From positions 1 to 11,695 of the forward strand of contig JASANZ010001717.1 of assembly GCA_030849805.1 (NCBI GenBank): a DNA stretch of 11,695 nucleotides, in the 5' to 3' direction. The notes under the pieces were generated by a model. The model made no database searches. It worked only from the letters and a program-made list of their open reading frames with translations, and was not told the DNA's origin. Position numbers and translations under genes: made by a program. Positions 1 to 7,532 of the stretch are shown piece by piece (position 1 is the stretch's first letter; the number at the start of each line of letters is the position of its first letter). Source of the DNA: Sergeia podlipaevii (Eukaryota > Euglenozoa > Kinetoplastea > Trypanosomatida > Trypanosomatidae).

Positions 1-6
1 GTTTAC

Positions 7-18
7 ATATATATATAT
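7..18. repeat. (AT)6 microsatellite
   Basis: Six AT units flanked by AC and GT, giving a 16-base self-complementary stretch at 5-20. A similar (AT)7 tract lies at 76-89. Confidence 0.9.
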
Positions 19-75
19 GTTTATATGAGTAATAGGCAGAGCGGGAAGTGTGAAAGCAAGAAAATAGGGAGGGGG

Positions 76-89
76 ATATATATATATAT
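76..89. repeat. (AT)7 microsatellite
   Basis: Seven AT units directly after a G-run; simple-sequence DNA in the upstream spacer. Confidence 0.9.
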
Positions 90-297
90 GCAAAAAGAGA
101 AAGGGGGGGAGCAAAAAGATTTCATTTTTTTTTTTTGTGGTGAAGGAGGAGGTCTCCTTGTTGTTTTGGGTAAAGCCAACTGTAAAGGCGCAATAAACCA
201 AAATAAAAAAAACAACTGGTGAGAAAAGGCATAAAAAACATAAAGAATATATATATGGAGAAAACTGGAGTTGAGAATGGTATAAAAGAGCAACGTA

Positions 298-317
298 GTA
301 CATCGAGAAAGATGTAC
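298..317 (+). other. Perfect 7-bp hairpin followed by T-run
   Basis: GTACATC (298-304) and GATGTAC (311-317) are exact inverted repeats around a six-base GAGAAA loop, followed a base or two later by a run of five T. In bacteria this shape would suggest a Rho-independent terminator, but the context is eukaryotic. It could be a small RNA hairpin in a 3' UTR, a Pol III-type T-run stop, or chance. No function is assigned. Confidence 0.45.
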
Positions 318-614
318 GTTTTTAATTCTACTTGTATATCATTTTGATCTTTTTTGTTGTTGTTGTTTTATCCATGATCACTGCAAGCGATTTCTGGGGG
401 GAAGTCACGATCGTAATACAAATATTATATATATCTGCGTGTGTTTGCTATAAAACATCCATATTCATTTTTTTTCTTCTCCGACCTCCCCCCCTTCACA
501 CCCCTCTCTTTACCTTTGCGTGCATGTTGGTATACAAGATAGCGATAAATATATATATTTGCTGTTATTGCATTTTTTTGTAGTTACGCATTGCTTGCTG
601 TGTGTTGTTGTGCT

Positions 615-642
615 GTTTGTTTGTTTGTTTGTTTGTTTGTTT
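615..642. repeat. (GTTT)7 tetranucleotide repeat
   Basis: Seven perfect GTTT units. Shorter GTTT/TTTG runs recur at 1941-1956 and near 7320-7332, so this simple motif recurs in the T-rich spacers. Confidence 0.95.
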
Positions 643-715
643 TTTACTTTTTGAGAGTTCCAGTGGAGCACTCTATTTATTTTGTTTATGATATGGCTAT
701 TTAATTATATATATA

Positions 716-743
716 TTTATTATTAGTTATTATTATTATTATT
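716..743. repeat. Imperfect ATT/TTA trinucleotide repeat
   Basis: Interrupted TTA/ATT units following an AT run. This is simple-sequence DNA typical of the spacer. Confidence 0.85.
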
Positions 744-873
744 GATTTTGACACAGGTATGATAGTGTTTACTTTTGTTGATTTTGAATTCTTGGATTAT
801 CTTTTTTTGTGTGCATTTATATGCTACTCGTTACTATATCGTTTCAAATGATGTGAAATACGTACTGTGAAAA

Positions 874-908
<35 letters not shown>
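874..908. repeat. Compound (TC)n-(TA)n microsatellite
   Basis: About nine TC units (874-892) run directly into about eight TA units (to 908). The polypyrimidine half could contribute to RNA processing, but the next bases contain ATGs and no well-placed AG, so it is listed only as a repeat. Confidence 0.9.
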
Positions 909-1145
909 GGAGAAGTGGTGCAGTGACACCCCAGTGCTTTTACCATTCGCCGTTGTAAATCAAAGTGCGATTGCTCCTCCTTTTTCTTTTTTTTTTCTCT
1001 TACGTGTGTATGTGTGAATCATTTTGAGTGGTGACTACAATGCTTTGAAGCAAAAAAAGAAAAAGATTGTTGCTGTTCTTACTCGCCTCTTGTTCTTTTC
1101 ATGCCTTTGGTAAGGGCAGTGCCGTACTTTTGCTTTCACTGTATT

Positions 1146-1230
1146 CATTCTTCTTCTTCTTCTTCTCTCTCTCTCTCTTCGTCCTCGTTGTCTTTCACAT
1201 TACCTGCTATCATTACTATCACTATTATAG
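1146..1230 (+). promoter_or_regulatory. Candidate trans-splice acceptor (AG at 1229-1230)
   Basis: A TTC/TC-rich polypyrimidine tract (about 1148-1196) is followed by the first AG at 1229-1230. No AG occurs between 1120 and 1228, an exclusion zone of the kind expected upstream of a used 3' splice site. The tract starts close to where the ATG-free region begins. If used, it would give a leader of about 800 nt for the kinesin mRNA, long for this group. Confidence 0.45.
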
Positions 1231-1373
1231 CAGGAAAAGAAATTATTATTATTTTATTTTTTTGTTGTACGTTAGGTAGATAGCGAGGAGAAGCCACGCT
1301 AGTTTGGATAGCAATACTCAACGCTTTTGTGGCGGCAGCCCTTTTATTATATAAAGAAGTAGCAGCTACATAG

Positions 1374-1489
1374 CATTTTGTTCTTCTTCTTATTCGCTTT
1401 TTTTCTTTCTTTCCCCTACTTATTTTTTGTTGTTGTTGCTGTTATTTTCAATACATTTTCTAATCTTTCTTTCTTTTTTTTTTTTTTAG
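1374..1489 (+). promoter_or_regulatory. Candidate trans-splice acceptor (AG at 1488-1489)
   Basis: This is one of the strongest-looking acceptors in the window. A long T/C tract ends in 14 consecutive T and TAG at 1487-1489, and there is no AG from 1374 to 1487. The downstream sequence is purine-rich. If used, the kinesin leader would be 543 nt with no upstream ATG. Confidence 0.5.
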
Positions 1490-1617
1490 AAAAAGAGAAG
1501 GAAACATATTTTTGGGAGTAAGGGGGAAAAGTGTAATCAGACTGTTCATCCATAGGAAAAAGCTTTCACCTTATTTTGCTGATTTTTCAAATTGCCTATT
1601 ATATTTATAGATTGTAG

Positions 1618-1750
1618 GGAACCTCACTGTTTGTTTGTGTGTTTGTACCATCAATCTCGGCGATTTTATTTACTATCTCTCTTGTATTATTACTATTTTT
1701 TTTGATATATTTCTTCTTCTTTTTCTTTTTTTGTGTGTGTGTGTTTGCAG
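1618..1750 (+). promoter_or_regulatory. Candidate trans-splice acceptor (AG at 1749-1750)
   Basis: A T/TTC-rich tract (about 1690-1731), a short GT repeat (about 1732-1744) and then TTTGCAG end at 1750. There is no AG from 1618 to 1748. If used, it would leave a 282-nt leader for the kinesin mRNA. Confidence 0.5.
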
Positions 1751-1773
1751 GTGTACTTGCTTTGGGGCGTATC

Positions 1774-1794
1774 TTTTTTTTTTTTCCTTGTCAG
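1774..1794 (+). promoter_or_regulatory. Candidate trans-splice acceptor (AG at 1793-1794)
   Basis: Twelve T (1774-1785), then CC and TTGTCAG, ending at 1794. It lies 44 nt after the previous acceptor. It may be an alternative site for the same gene and would leave a 238-nt leader. Confidence 0.4.
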
Positions 1795-1868
1795 TATTGG
1801 TATCACACCCAGGGGAGACAGCTCACAATTTTGAGGGACAGGAAAGTGTGCGCATACACGCAGTAGTG

Positions 1869-1919
1869 AGGAAAAAAAAATAATAAATAAAAAAAGAAAA
1901 TCAAAAGGGAGTAAAAAGA
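1869..1919 (+). other. A-rich purine tract
   Basis: An A-dominated, mostly purine stretch (runs of 8 or 9 and 7 A, with a few T and one C) sits between the 1794 and 1970 acceptors, on a strand that is otherwise T-rich in this spacer. It could be an A-rich leader element or simple-sequence drift. No function is assigned. Confidence 0.5.
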
Positions 1920-1928
1920 GAGGTTGTT

Positions 1929-1970
1929 GCCCTTTTATTATTTGTTTGTTTGTTTGTGTGTATCATATAG
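1929..1970 (+). promoter_or_regulatory. Start-proximal trans-splice acceptor candidate (AG at 1969-1970)
   Basis: A T-rich tract with four TTTG units (1941-1956) is followed by ATATAG ending at 1970, 62 nt before the kinesin ATG. A leader of this length is ordinary for trypanosomatids. The tract is weaker than those ending at 1489 and 1750, so the true site is uncertain. Confidence 0.4.
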
Positions 1971-2032
1971 GGAAGAAGCAGTGACATAGAACGGTGTACA
2001 CCCACGACTATCACCTACAAACAACTCACGAT

Positions 2033-5000
2033 ATGACCTCTGAAACCTCTGCAGTGACAGTTGCAGTACGTGTGAGACCCTTCAGTGCTAAAGAAGACCC
2101 AGCAACCTGCGTCCTATCCATTCCCGATAACACCACGATCACCGTATCAGATGTCGCTACCCAACTGTATAATGCACTAGCGGGTTCAGATAAGGCCGCC
2201 ACTGGAGGTACCGGAGGTAGTGGCGGCATGACTGGATCTGCTGCTACCACCAGCAGCGGCAGCGACGCGAATTCGAAACACTCGTATACTTTTGATAGAA
2301 TTTTTTGGAGTGTGCCGCCGACTGTCTTGCCGCTCCTACCGTCTTTCTTATTGGAAAGTAAGGATGGAGATGGCCCGCCTATCCCCGTTAGACCTTCTGC
2401 GGCAGCCGCTGCTTCGGCGGCGTCTCTTCCTATTTCACAGCAGATGCGCTTGCTTGGCCCTTCGGCGGCTTCTCACCTGCCTTGTTTTGGTCGAGTCCCG
2501 ACCTATGAGGATCAGGCATGTGTGTATGGGTTCATTGGGCCTCGTATGACCAAGGCGGTCATGTCCGGCTTCAACGCGTGTCTCTTCGCTTATGGGCAGA
2601 CCGGTAGTGGTAAGAGCTACAGCATGGTGGGTCCCACGGACAAACTGGCACGCAAAATAGCAGCGGAGGATCAGGGTGTGACGCTGCGCCTCAGCGAGGA
2701 TCTCTTCTTACAGATGAGAACAGAGAGGGAGAAGGATGAGTCGGTGTCATACAATGTGGAGGTGAGCTTCTTTGAGATTTACTGCGAAAAGGTGCACGAC
2801 TTGCTCGTAAATGCTGCGGCATCAGCCGAAGGTGGGCATTCTTCTTCCCATGGAGGTGCAACGTCCTCCTCCTCCTCTGCGGCGGTGGGGTCATCTTCAG
2901 CTGGCGGCGCGAGTTCCCTGCGTATTCGTCAGCACCCAACGCGTGGCCCTTATGTTGAAGGGCTTTCACATCTGAAAGTCCGCGATGCGGCTAGTGTGAT
3001 GAAGTATCTGGAGCTAGGCCTGCGTGACCGCGCCACCGCGGAGACCAAGATGAACGAGCACAGCAGCCGCAGTCATGCAATCCTTCAACTTCACGTGACA
3101 AAAGTGATGGTCGTCACAGACGATAACGGTGTGCTGACCAAGACGCGAGTATCAAAAGTGAGCATGGTCGATCTTGCAGGCAGTGAACGTGTGACGCAGT
3201 CTGGCGCTACAGGAGATCGCTTTGAGGAAGCGAAGAACATTAACTTGTCGCTCTCCACCCTCGGCCGTGTGATCCAGCAGCTCACAGAGAAGCAAGCTGG
3301 TAAGCACGTCATACCCGCCTACCGTGACTCTGTCCTTACGTGGTTGCTCAGTGACAGTCTCGGTGGAAATAGCAAAACGATCATGCTAGCCACCATCGCA
3401 CCCAGCGCATACTGCTACCAACAGACCCTCAACACACTACGGTTCGCTGGTGTCACCAAGAAGGTGATCAACGTGGCAATAGTGAATGAGGACCAGCACT
3501 TCCAGCAGCTGATTGCGGAGCTGCGCCAACAGATTGTCCGGCTGACGCTGAAGGTGGAGAGCGGTCAGGCATCAGAGGTGCACATGGATGAAATACGACT
3601 TCTAAAGGCAGAGCGAGAGGATCTACTCGCTGAGAACGACGCCTTGCGTGCCAAGACAGTGGCGGTGGAAAGCCCCGCGTTGTCGTTGGCGCTGAAGAAG
3701 CGTGTGGCGGAGCTGGAGGAGGCAAACGCGCAGCTACGCAGCGAGAAACTGAGCTTGCAGCAGCGCTTGTTGTCCTCTACCACCGCACTTCGTGAGGAGC
3801 TTGCCAGGACCCGCACGGAAGCCCTCACGCTTCAGGAAACGCTTAACGTGCGTGAGAAAGAATGGGCAACGAGACTGAAGAGTTGTGGGCCGTCAGTAAC
3901 TACGGCAGCGCTACGGAAGCGACAAGGAAGCAGCAGCTTTCCTGACGCGTTGGCGGCGACGGCGGCGGCTGGTGCTGGAGATGTTAATGAAGAAGCAGTT
4001 GTCAGCAATAAGGTTCACAAGGAGGAGATGGCCAAACGCGATGCGGAAATTCACCGCTATAAGGGGCGTATCCATCAGTTAGTAGCGGAAGTAGAGACAG
4101 CGATAAAAGCAAAAGATGATATCGTGGACAGCTCTGCAGTCCTCGAGGCTGAAGCAGATAACTACAAGGTGCGCTACGAGGAGAATAAGCGTCAGCTGGG
4201 CGCTCTTCATGCACGCATGGAGCAGACCTTAGCGCTTCTCGAGATGACACAGTCGCAGCTGGCGGTGACAAACTGCAACTCGTCTGCAGAGACGGCGCGC
4301 ATGAGCGCGATGGTCGAGGAACGTGAGTCCCTCTTATCCTTGCAGCGAGACGAAACACGACAGGCGTATCTCGAGGAAAAACAGTCCAATGTGCAACTGC
4401 TGCTGCGTGTCTCGCAGGTGGAACAGGAGCGCTCACAGCTACGCAAGCAAGTCGCTGAGAGGCGGGCAGACGTGGCGGAGCTTGAGCAGCTCCTCCTGGA
4501 GGAGGCGGAAGCCTCAGAGCGCTGCTACACGCGTATGCGTTACTATCGCAATTTATGTGAGATGCAGCGTCAGTTTACCAGCCGCATGGTGCACGCGTCG
4601 TGTGATAAAAGGCAATCTTCGCCCGCCATTGTGCCGGCCGCGAACCCGATTGCAATGAGCACCGCTAGCGTGAACATGCTATTCAACACGCCGCGGATGA
4701 TGGACGCCTCGCTCACCTCTACAACTCCAGCGGTTTCACCCAGAGCACTTGATACTGGCATTGATACCTCGCTCCAGCAGTACTCACATGATCTGTTCTA
4801 CGCTCAGCTTGAGTACGAGTGCTTGTGCGAGGAGGCCCAATACCGCGCTGTGGTTGAACGCGAGGCAGCGGAGAACATGATGCGGGTGTTGTTATGTGGC
4901 GTGCGCCTCCGCCGCGAGGAGCTCGTGGTTGTGCGTGAGCGACTCACAGAAACTACTGAGTCCTTGACCCTGTCCGAGGAGGAGGTCAAATTCCTAAAGA

Positions 5001-6280
5001 ACCGCACGAAGGAACTAGAACGGGCGGCTCAAGCTGCGATGGAGCGGCGCGTGGCATCGGAAGAGGCGGCACAGGCAGCAGACCTGGAGCGGCTGCGACT
5101 GAGTCGAAAAGTGCAGGCCACCGAGGAAGCCGTCGCGAGCTTAGAGAGAGAAAAGGAGACGCTCATTGGAAAGCTGGCGGACCTTCAAGGGTCTTATGGA
5201 TTGCTCCAGGCACGCTGCGCGCAGGCAGAACGTGCTTCCGCGGCAGCTCAAGAGGCGCTCATGTTTGGTGGTGTAGGCGGCAAAGGGTTTGAGGAGGGCA
5301 TTACTTCATTTTTCCCTAGTGAAACTTCACAAGGTGTTTCACGTAAAGCGAGTACGACTGTCACACCGGCGCACATTCTGCAGCAAGAAGCTCTCGCCAG
5401 TAAAGACCGAGAGCTCAACCAAGTTCGAAGCGAACTGCAGCGCACAAGCGAGCATTGCCAGTCTTTGCGGGAGGAAATGGCTGTGCTGCGAGCGCAGCTT
5501 GGCCGAGACGCAACCACGCGGGGGGAGTTGACTACGCAAGCAGGACGCGAGTTGGCTCAGCTAAAGCAGCAGCACGAGGCGGCTATGGAATCAAATAGGC
5601 AACTCACGGAGGAACTTGCCGGTTTTGGCCACGACATGGACTCACGCGTGCTACAGCAGCAGGAAATGATTGTGACGCTACGCCGCAGCTTGGAGGAGGA
5701 AACTGCCATGGCGGACACATGCAGACAAGCCGCACAACGCGCCGAGGCGGCTCGCCACTCTCTTGAAGAGGAACTTGCTGCGTCTCGCGAGGTCTGTGAC
5801 GATATTCGAAGAGGCCACAGGCAGTTGGAGTCGCAGTACTTTGCGGTGCAGAAGGAATTGGATGATCTGCGTAGTGAGTATAACGCACTAGAGAAGCAAC
5901 TGATGGAGCTGAGTGAGCACGAACCGCAGCTGTGGCTCATGATGGAAAAAGAGAAGTCGGAGGACACGTCAGAGTGGTTGGATAAGGCGCGACGCGAACG
6001 GGCGAACTTGATGAAGCAGAAACTAGAAGCGCGCAGAATCAACGCCCAGTTGCTTGAGCACGTGCGTAGCCGCAACTTGCACCTGCGCGACGTGCAGCGG
6101 AGGCATGTCAGTGAAACCCCTACTGCGGCAGGGAACTGGGGCTTTATGACGGGCTGTGAGAGTGGCGCGTATCAACATGAGCAACAAATGTCTACCGGGT
6201 ATGCGGGGTCGTCGCTGCCGAGCTCGATTCATCTATCCCCTGGCAATGAAGAGTCACAGGGATACGTACAGCAGTTGTAG
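2033..6280 (+). CDS. Kinesin-3-like motor protein with long coiled-coil tail
   Basis: This encodes a microtubule-dependent ATPase motor of 1415 residues. The motor spans about residues 7-480. It shows VTVAVRVRPFS (8-18), P-loop GQTGSGKS (188-195), switch I NEHSSRSH (341-348), switch II VDLAGSE (379-385) and YRDSVLTWLL (430-439). The YRDSVLTWLL and RQHPTRGPYVEGL (from about 299) signatures and the post-motor segment resemble kinesin-3 (KIF1/Unc104). Three low-complexity insertions interrupt the motor: about 54-82 (Gly/Ser/Thr), 94-155 (Ala/Ser/Pro) and 259-295 (Ser/Gly/Ala), so the P-loop lies about 90 residues later than usual. The rest is heptad-rich coiled coil, broken near 617-655, 862-925 and 1078-1113, with a disordered tail from about 1362. 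No FHA or PH domain is visible, although canonical kinesin-3 has an FHA. The start is the ATG at 2033, just before the first motor strand; an in-frame GTG at 1994 has no support. It ends at TAG. Cargo and compartment are unknown. Confidence 0.96.
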   Translation: MTSETSAVTVAVRVRPFSAKEDPATCVLSIPDNTTITVSDVATQLYNALAGSDKAATGGTGGSGGMTGSAATTSSGSDANSKHSYTFDRIFWSVPPTVLPLLPSFLLESKDGDGPPIPVRPSAAAAASAASLPISQQMRLLGPSAASHLPCFGRVPTYEDQACVYGFIGPRMTKAVMSGFNACLFAYGQTGSGKSYSMVGPTDKLARKIAAEDQGVTLRLSEDLFLQMRTEREKDESVSYNVEVSFFEIYCEKVHDLLVNAAASAEGGHSSSHGGATSSSSSAAVGSSSAGGASSLRIRQHPTRGPYVEGLSHLKVRDAASVMKYLELGLRDRATAETKMNEHSSRSHAILQLHVTKVMVVTDDNGVLTKTRVSKVSMVDLAGSERVTQSGATGDRFEEAKNINLSLSTLGRVIQQLTEKQAGKHVIPAYRDSVLTWLLSDSLGGNSKTIMLATIAPSAYCYQQTLNTLRFAGVTKKVINVAIVNEDQHFQQLIAELRQQIVRLTLKVESGQASEVHMDEIRLLKAEREDLLAENDALRAKTVAVESPALSLALKKRVAELEEANAQLRSEKLSLQQRLLSSTTALREELARTRTEALTLQETLNVREKEWATRLKSCGPSVTTAALRKRQGSSSFPDALAATAAAGAGDVNEEAVVSNKVHKEEMAKRDAEIHRYKGRIHQLVAEVETAIKAKDDIVDSSAVLEAEADNYKVRYEENKRQLGALHARMEQTLALLEMTQSQLAVTNCNSSAETARMSAMVEERESLLSLQRDETRQAYLEEKQSNVQLLLRVSQVEQERSQLRKQVAERRADVAELEQLLLEEAEASERCYTRMRYYRNLCEMQRQFTSRMVHASCDKRQSSPAIVPAANPIAMSTASVNMLFNTPRMMDASLTSTTPAVSPRALDTGIDTSLQQYSHDLFYAQLEYECLCEEAQYRAVVEREAAENMMRVLLCGVRLRREELVVVRERLTETTESLTLSEEEVKFLKNRTKELERAAQAAMERRVASEEAAQAADLERLRLSRKVQATEEAVASLEREKETLIGKLADLQGSYGLLQARCAQAERASAAAQEALMFGGVGGKGFEEGITSFFPSETSQGVSRKASTTVTPAHILQQEALASKDRELNQVRSELQRTSEHCQSLREEMAVLRAQLGRDATTRGELTTQAGRELAQLKQQHEAAMESNRQLTEELAGFGHDMDSRVLQQQEMIVTLRRSLEEETAMADTCRQAAQRAEAARHSLEEELAASREVCDDIRRGHRQLESQYFAVQKELDDLRSEYNALEKQLMELSEHEPQLWLMMEKEKSEDTSEWLDKARRERANLMKQKLEARRINAQLLEHVRSRNLHLRDVQRRHVSETPTAAGNWGFMTGCESGAYQHEQQMSTGYAGSSLPSSIHLSPGNEESQGYVQQL

Positions 6281-6291
6281 GCTTTCATAAA

Positions 6292-6312
6292 GGGACCCCC
6301 TCTTCTGGTCCC
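6292..6312 (+). other. GC-rich hairpin just after the kinesin stop
   Basis: GGGACC (6292-6297) and GGTCCC (6307-6312) form a perfect 6-bp stem around a pyrimidine-only 9-base loop, 11 bases after the stop codon. It is one of the few GC-rich patches in the spacer and could be a 3' UTR structure. No function is assigned. Confidence 0.45.
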
Positions 6313-6397
6313 CCACCCCAATTTTTCTTTTATGTTCTGCTTGGCAAACAGCGAGTGCTACATTTCCGAGAGGATTCATTTGTTTCTTTTCACACAA

Positions 6398-6554
6398 GGA
6401 AAGAAAGAAAGAAGGAGAGAGAGAGAGAGAGAAAAGAGAATGAAATGCGAGCAGTATAAGTACAGCAGATTCTCTGTGTGTCTTGGTGTGGTGGAGTTTA
6501 TACCCCCCTGCTCTCTCTCTCTCTCTCTCTTTCTCTTTCTTTCTCTCTCTTTCC
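6398..6554. repeat. GA-tract / CT-tract inverted repeat
   Basis: The left arm (6398-6440) is a GAAA then GA repeat. The right arm (6511-6554) is a CT then TTTC repeat. The arms are complementary for at least 17 uninterrupted bases, and for about 35-40 with small gaps, around a loop of about 70 nt. In a + strand transcript this could fold into a long hairpin in the kinesin 3' UTR. Because each arm is simple sequence, complementarity arises easily and many registers are possible. Confidence 0.7.
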
Positions 6555-6666
6555 GTGTGTCTGATTAGATTCTTATTGTAGTACGTGTGCATGCACTTAC
6601 GTATGAGCACGTGTGTTGGCGCTGATAGCTGACGTTTTTCTTTTTCACTACTCAACTTATCATAAG

Positions 6667-6719
6667 TTTTTTTTTTGCTTTGCTTGCTTCCTTTTTTTTT
6701 CTTTTCTTTTCTTTTGCAG
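6667..6719 (+). promoter_or_regulatory. Strong trans-splice acceptor (AG at 6718-6719), gene not obvious
   Basis: A tract of about 50 nt, almost entirely T and C with CTTTT units, ends in TTTGCAG at 6719, with no AG from 6667 to 6717. It lies 438 nt after the kinesin stop and 1182 nt before the next recognised start. Numerous ATGs between 6736 and 7579 make it an unlikely acceptor for the NPRL2-like gene. It may process a short or noncoding transcript, or direct polyadenylation of the kinesin mRNA. Confidence 0.5.
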
Positions 6720-6735
6720 AGGAGGCACTCCCTAA

Positions 6736-6798
6736 ATGGACATATTGAAAATTCTTTTTAATATAAGGGAAGAGGAGAATGGTGCACAGGGTACATAA
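6736..6798 (+). CDS. Possible 20-residue small ORF after the 6719 acceptor
   Basis: This ATG is the first one after the acceptor at 6719, only 16 nt downstream, and opens a 20-codon frame ending in TAA. The predicted peptide is short and mixed (Lys, Ile, Leu, then acidic), less T-biased than other frames in the spacer. No family is recognised. It may be only the first uORF of a noncoding transcript. Confidence 0.12.
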   Translation: MDILKILFNIREEENGAQGT

Positions 6799-6864
6799 GT
6801 GTGTGCTTTATATATGGTACATGTAGCTGTTCTGAATATACATTTTTTTTAAAAAAGAAAATTG

Positions 6865-6920
6865 GCACTATTTCTCTTTTTTTACCTACGCTTTCCTTTT
6901 TAAAAAAAGCGTGGCAGTGC
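6865..6920 (+). other. Nested stem-loop in the spacer
   Basis: The inner stem ACGCTTT (6888-6894) pairs with AAAGCGT (6906-6912), extendable outward by a G-U and a C-G pair, with T and A runs facing each other inside. The outer stem GCACT (6865-6869) pairs with AGTGC (6916-6920). The asymmetric internal loop is pyrimidine-rich. A T8A6 self-complementary run sits just upstream (6843-6856). This may be a small structured RNA or a UTR element; chance is possible in such AT-rich DNA. Confidence 0.35.
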
Positions 6921-7308
6921 TATATACTAGAGAGGGAGTGCTCTATTTTTTTTCTTCTATATATATATACTAGTCTATTTCTAGCTTTTATGTGATGAAT
7001 TTAAGCGTCTGCTGTATTTGTTGCCTTTTGTATTCTTCCTGTATTTTACATGTTATAGTTCTTTTTATTTATTTTTACTTTTTTTTTGCTTTGCTTTGTA
7101 TAGATGATTATATGAATATATATTTTTTTCTTCTTTGCTGGGAGGAGAAGATGAAAAACAAAAAGCAATTGTGTCTCTGTGGACATATGCAGACACACCA
7201 GAGTATCTGTGACTTTAAAATTGATATACAATGGGATATCTGTATCTTTGTTCGGTGCATAAGTGTGCATGATGGATGCTTTCTAATGTATTGCATTTTT
7301 TAGTGTAC

Positions 7309-7322
7309 GTGTGTGTGTGTGT
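7309..7322. repeat. (GT)7 microsatellite
   Basis: Seven GT units running into GTTT units, in the spacer before the NPRL2-like gene. Confidence 0.9.
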
Positions 7323-7532
7323 TTGTTTGTTTTTTGTATCTCAATAATTTTGATTATGTATCTTCATTTCATATCTATATCTATATAGTCAACTTCTCGT
7401 TGATCAGAGCAATATATGTCTATATAAAGGCACATTCCCCAAGTTGGCGAAAGCAGATGATTTAAATTCATTTAGCTTCATGTGTTTGTGCTTTGTGTGT
7501 GCTTGAAGAGTGTGTGGCGCTACTGTTTTAAG

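Larger units (their letters stand above)
1..1103. other. AT-rich intergenic spacer
   Basis: No credible gene is seen here. The short open frames on both strands are built from T-runs and dinucleotide repeats and give Phe/Leu/Tyr/Ile-rich nonsense. The stretch is T-rich on the + strand with scattered microsatellites: AT runs, GTTT, ATT and a CT/TA compound repeat. It contains about 18 ATG triplets on the + strand, in contrast to the ATG-free stretch that follows. It probably holds the 3' UTR and downstream region of a gene left of the window, but no polyadenylation site can be fixed by eye. Confidence 0.7.
1104..2032 (+). promoter_or_regulatory. ATG-free 5' leader region of the kinesin gene
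   Basis: Reading every base from 1104 to 2032 gives no ATG on the + strand, while CAT (ATG on the other strand) occurs 13 times. The preceding 1103 bases contain about 18 ATGs. The first ATG after this desert is the kinesin start at 2033. Inference: selection against upstream start codons, meaning that much of the stretch can be present in mature mRNA. Short open frames drawn here can only begin at GTG or TTG and are not genes. Confidence 0.6.

Noticed and set aside
298..324. Bacterial Rho-independent terminator
   Set aside because: The shape fits, but the window is eukaryotic by gene content and layout, so it is kept only as an unexplained hairpin.
1635..1883. Two overlapping 75-82 codon + strand frames in the kinesin leader
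   Set aside because: Both begin at TTG or GTG because the region has no ATG, and both translate T-runs and GT repeats.
1994..2032. Extension of the kinesin frame upstream to a GTG at 1994
   Set aside because: Eukaryotic starts are ATG, the 13 extra residues match nothing, and the ATG at 2033 lies just before the first conserved motor strand.
5557..6075. 172-codon minus-strand frame within the kinesin CDS
   Set aside because: It is a Ser/Arg/Cys-rich shadow of coiled-coil codons on the opposite strand, with no domain.
6995..7303. About 102-codon + strand frame starting at ATG 6995, with a hydrophobic stretch like a membrane segment
   Set aside because: The Phe/Leu/Tyr/Cys-rich composition is what T-rich DNA gives by chance; there is no close acceptor, no recognisable family and no coding-like base composition.
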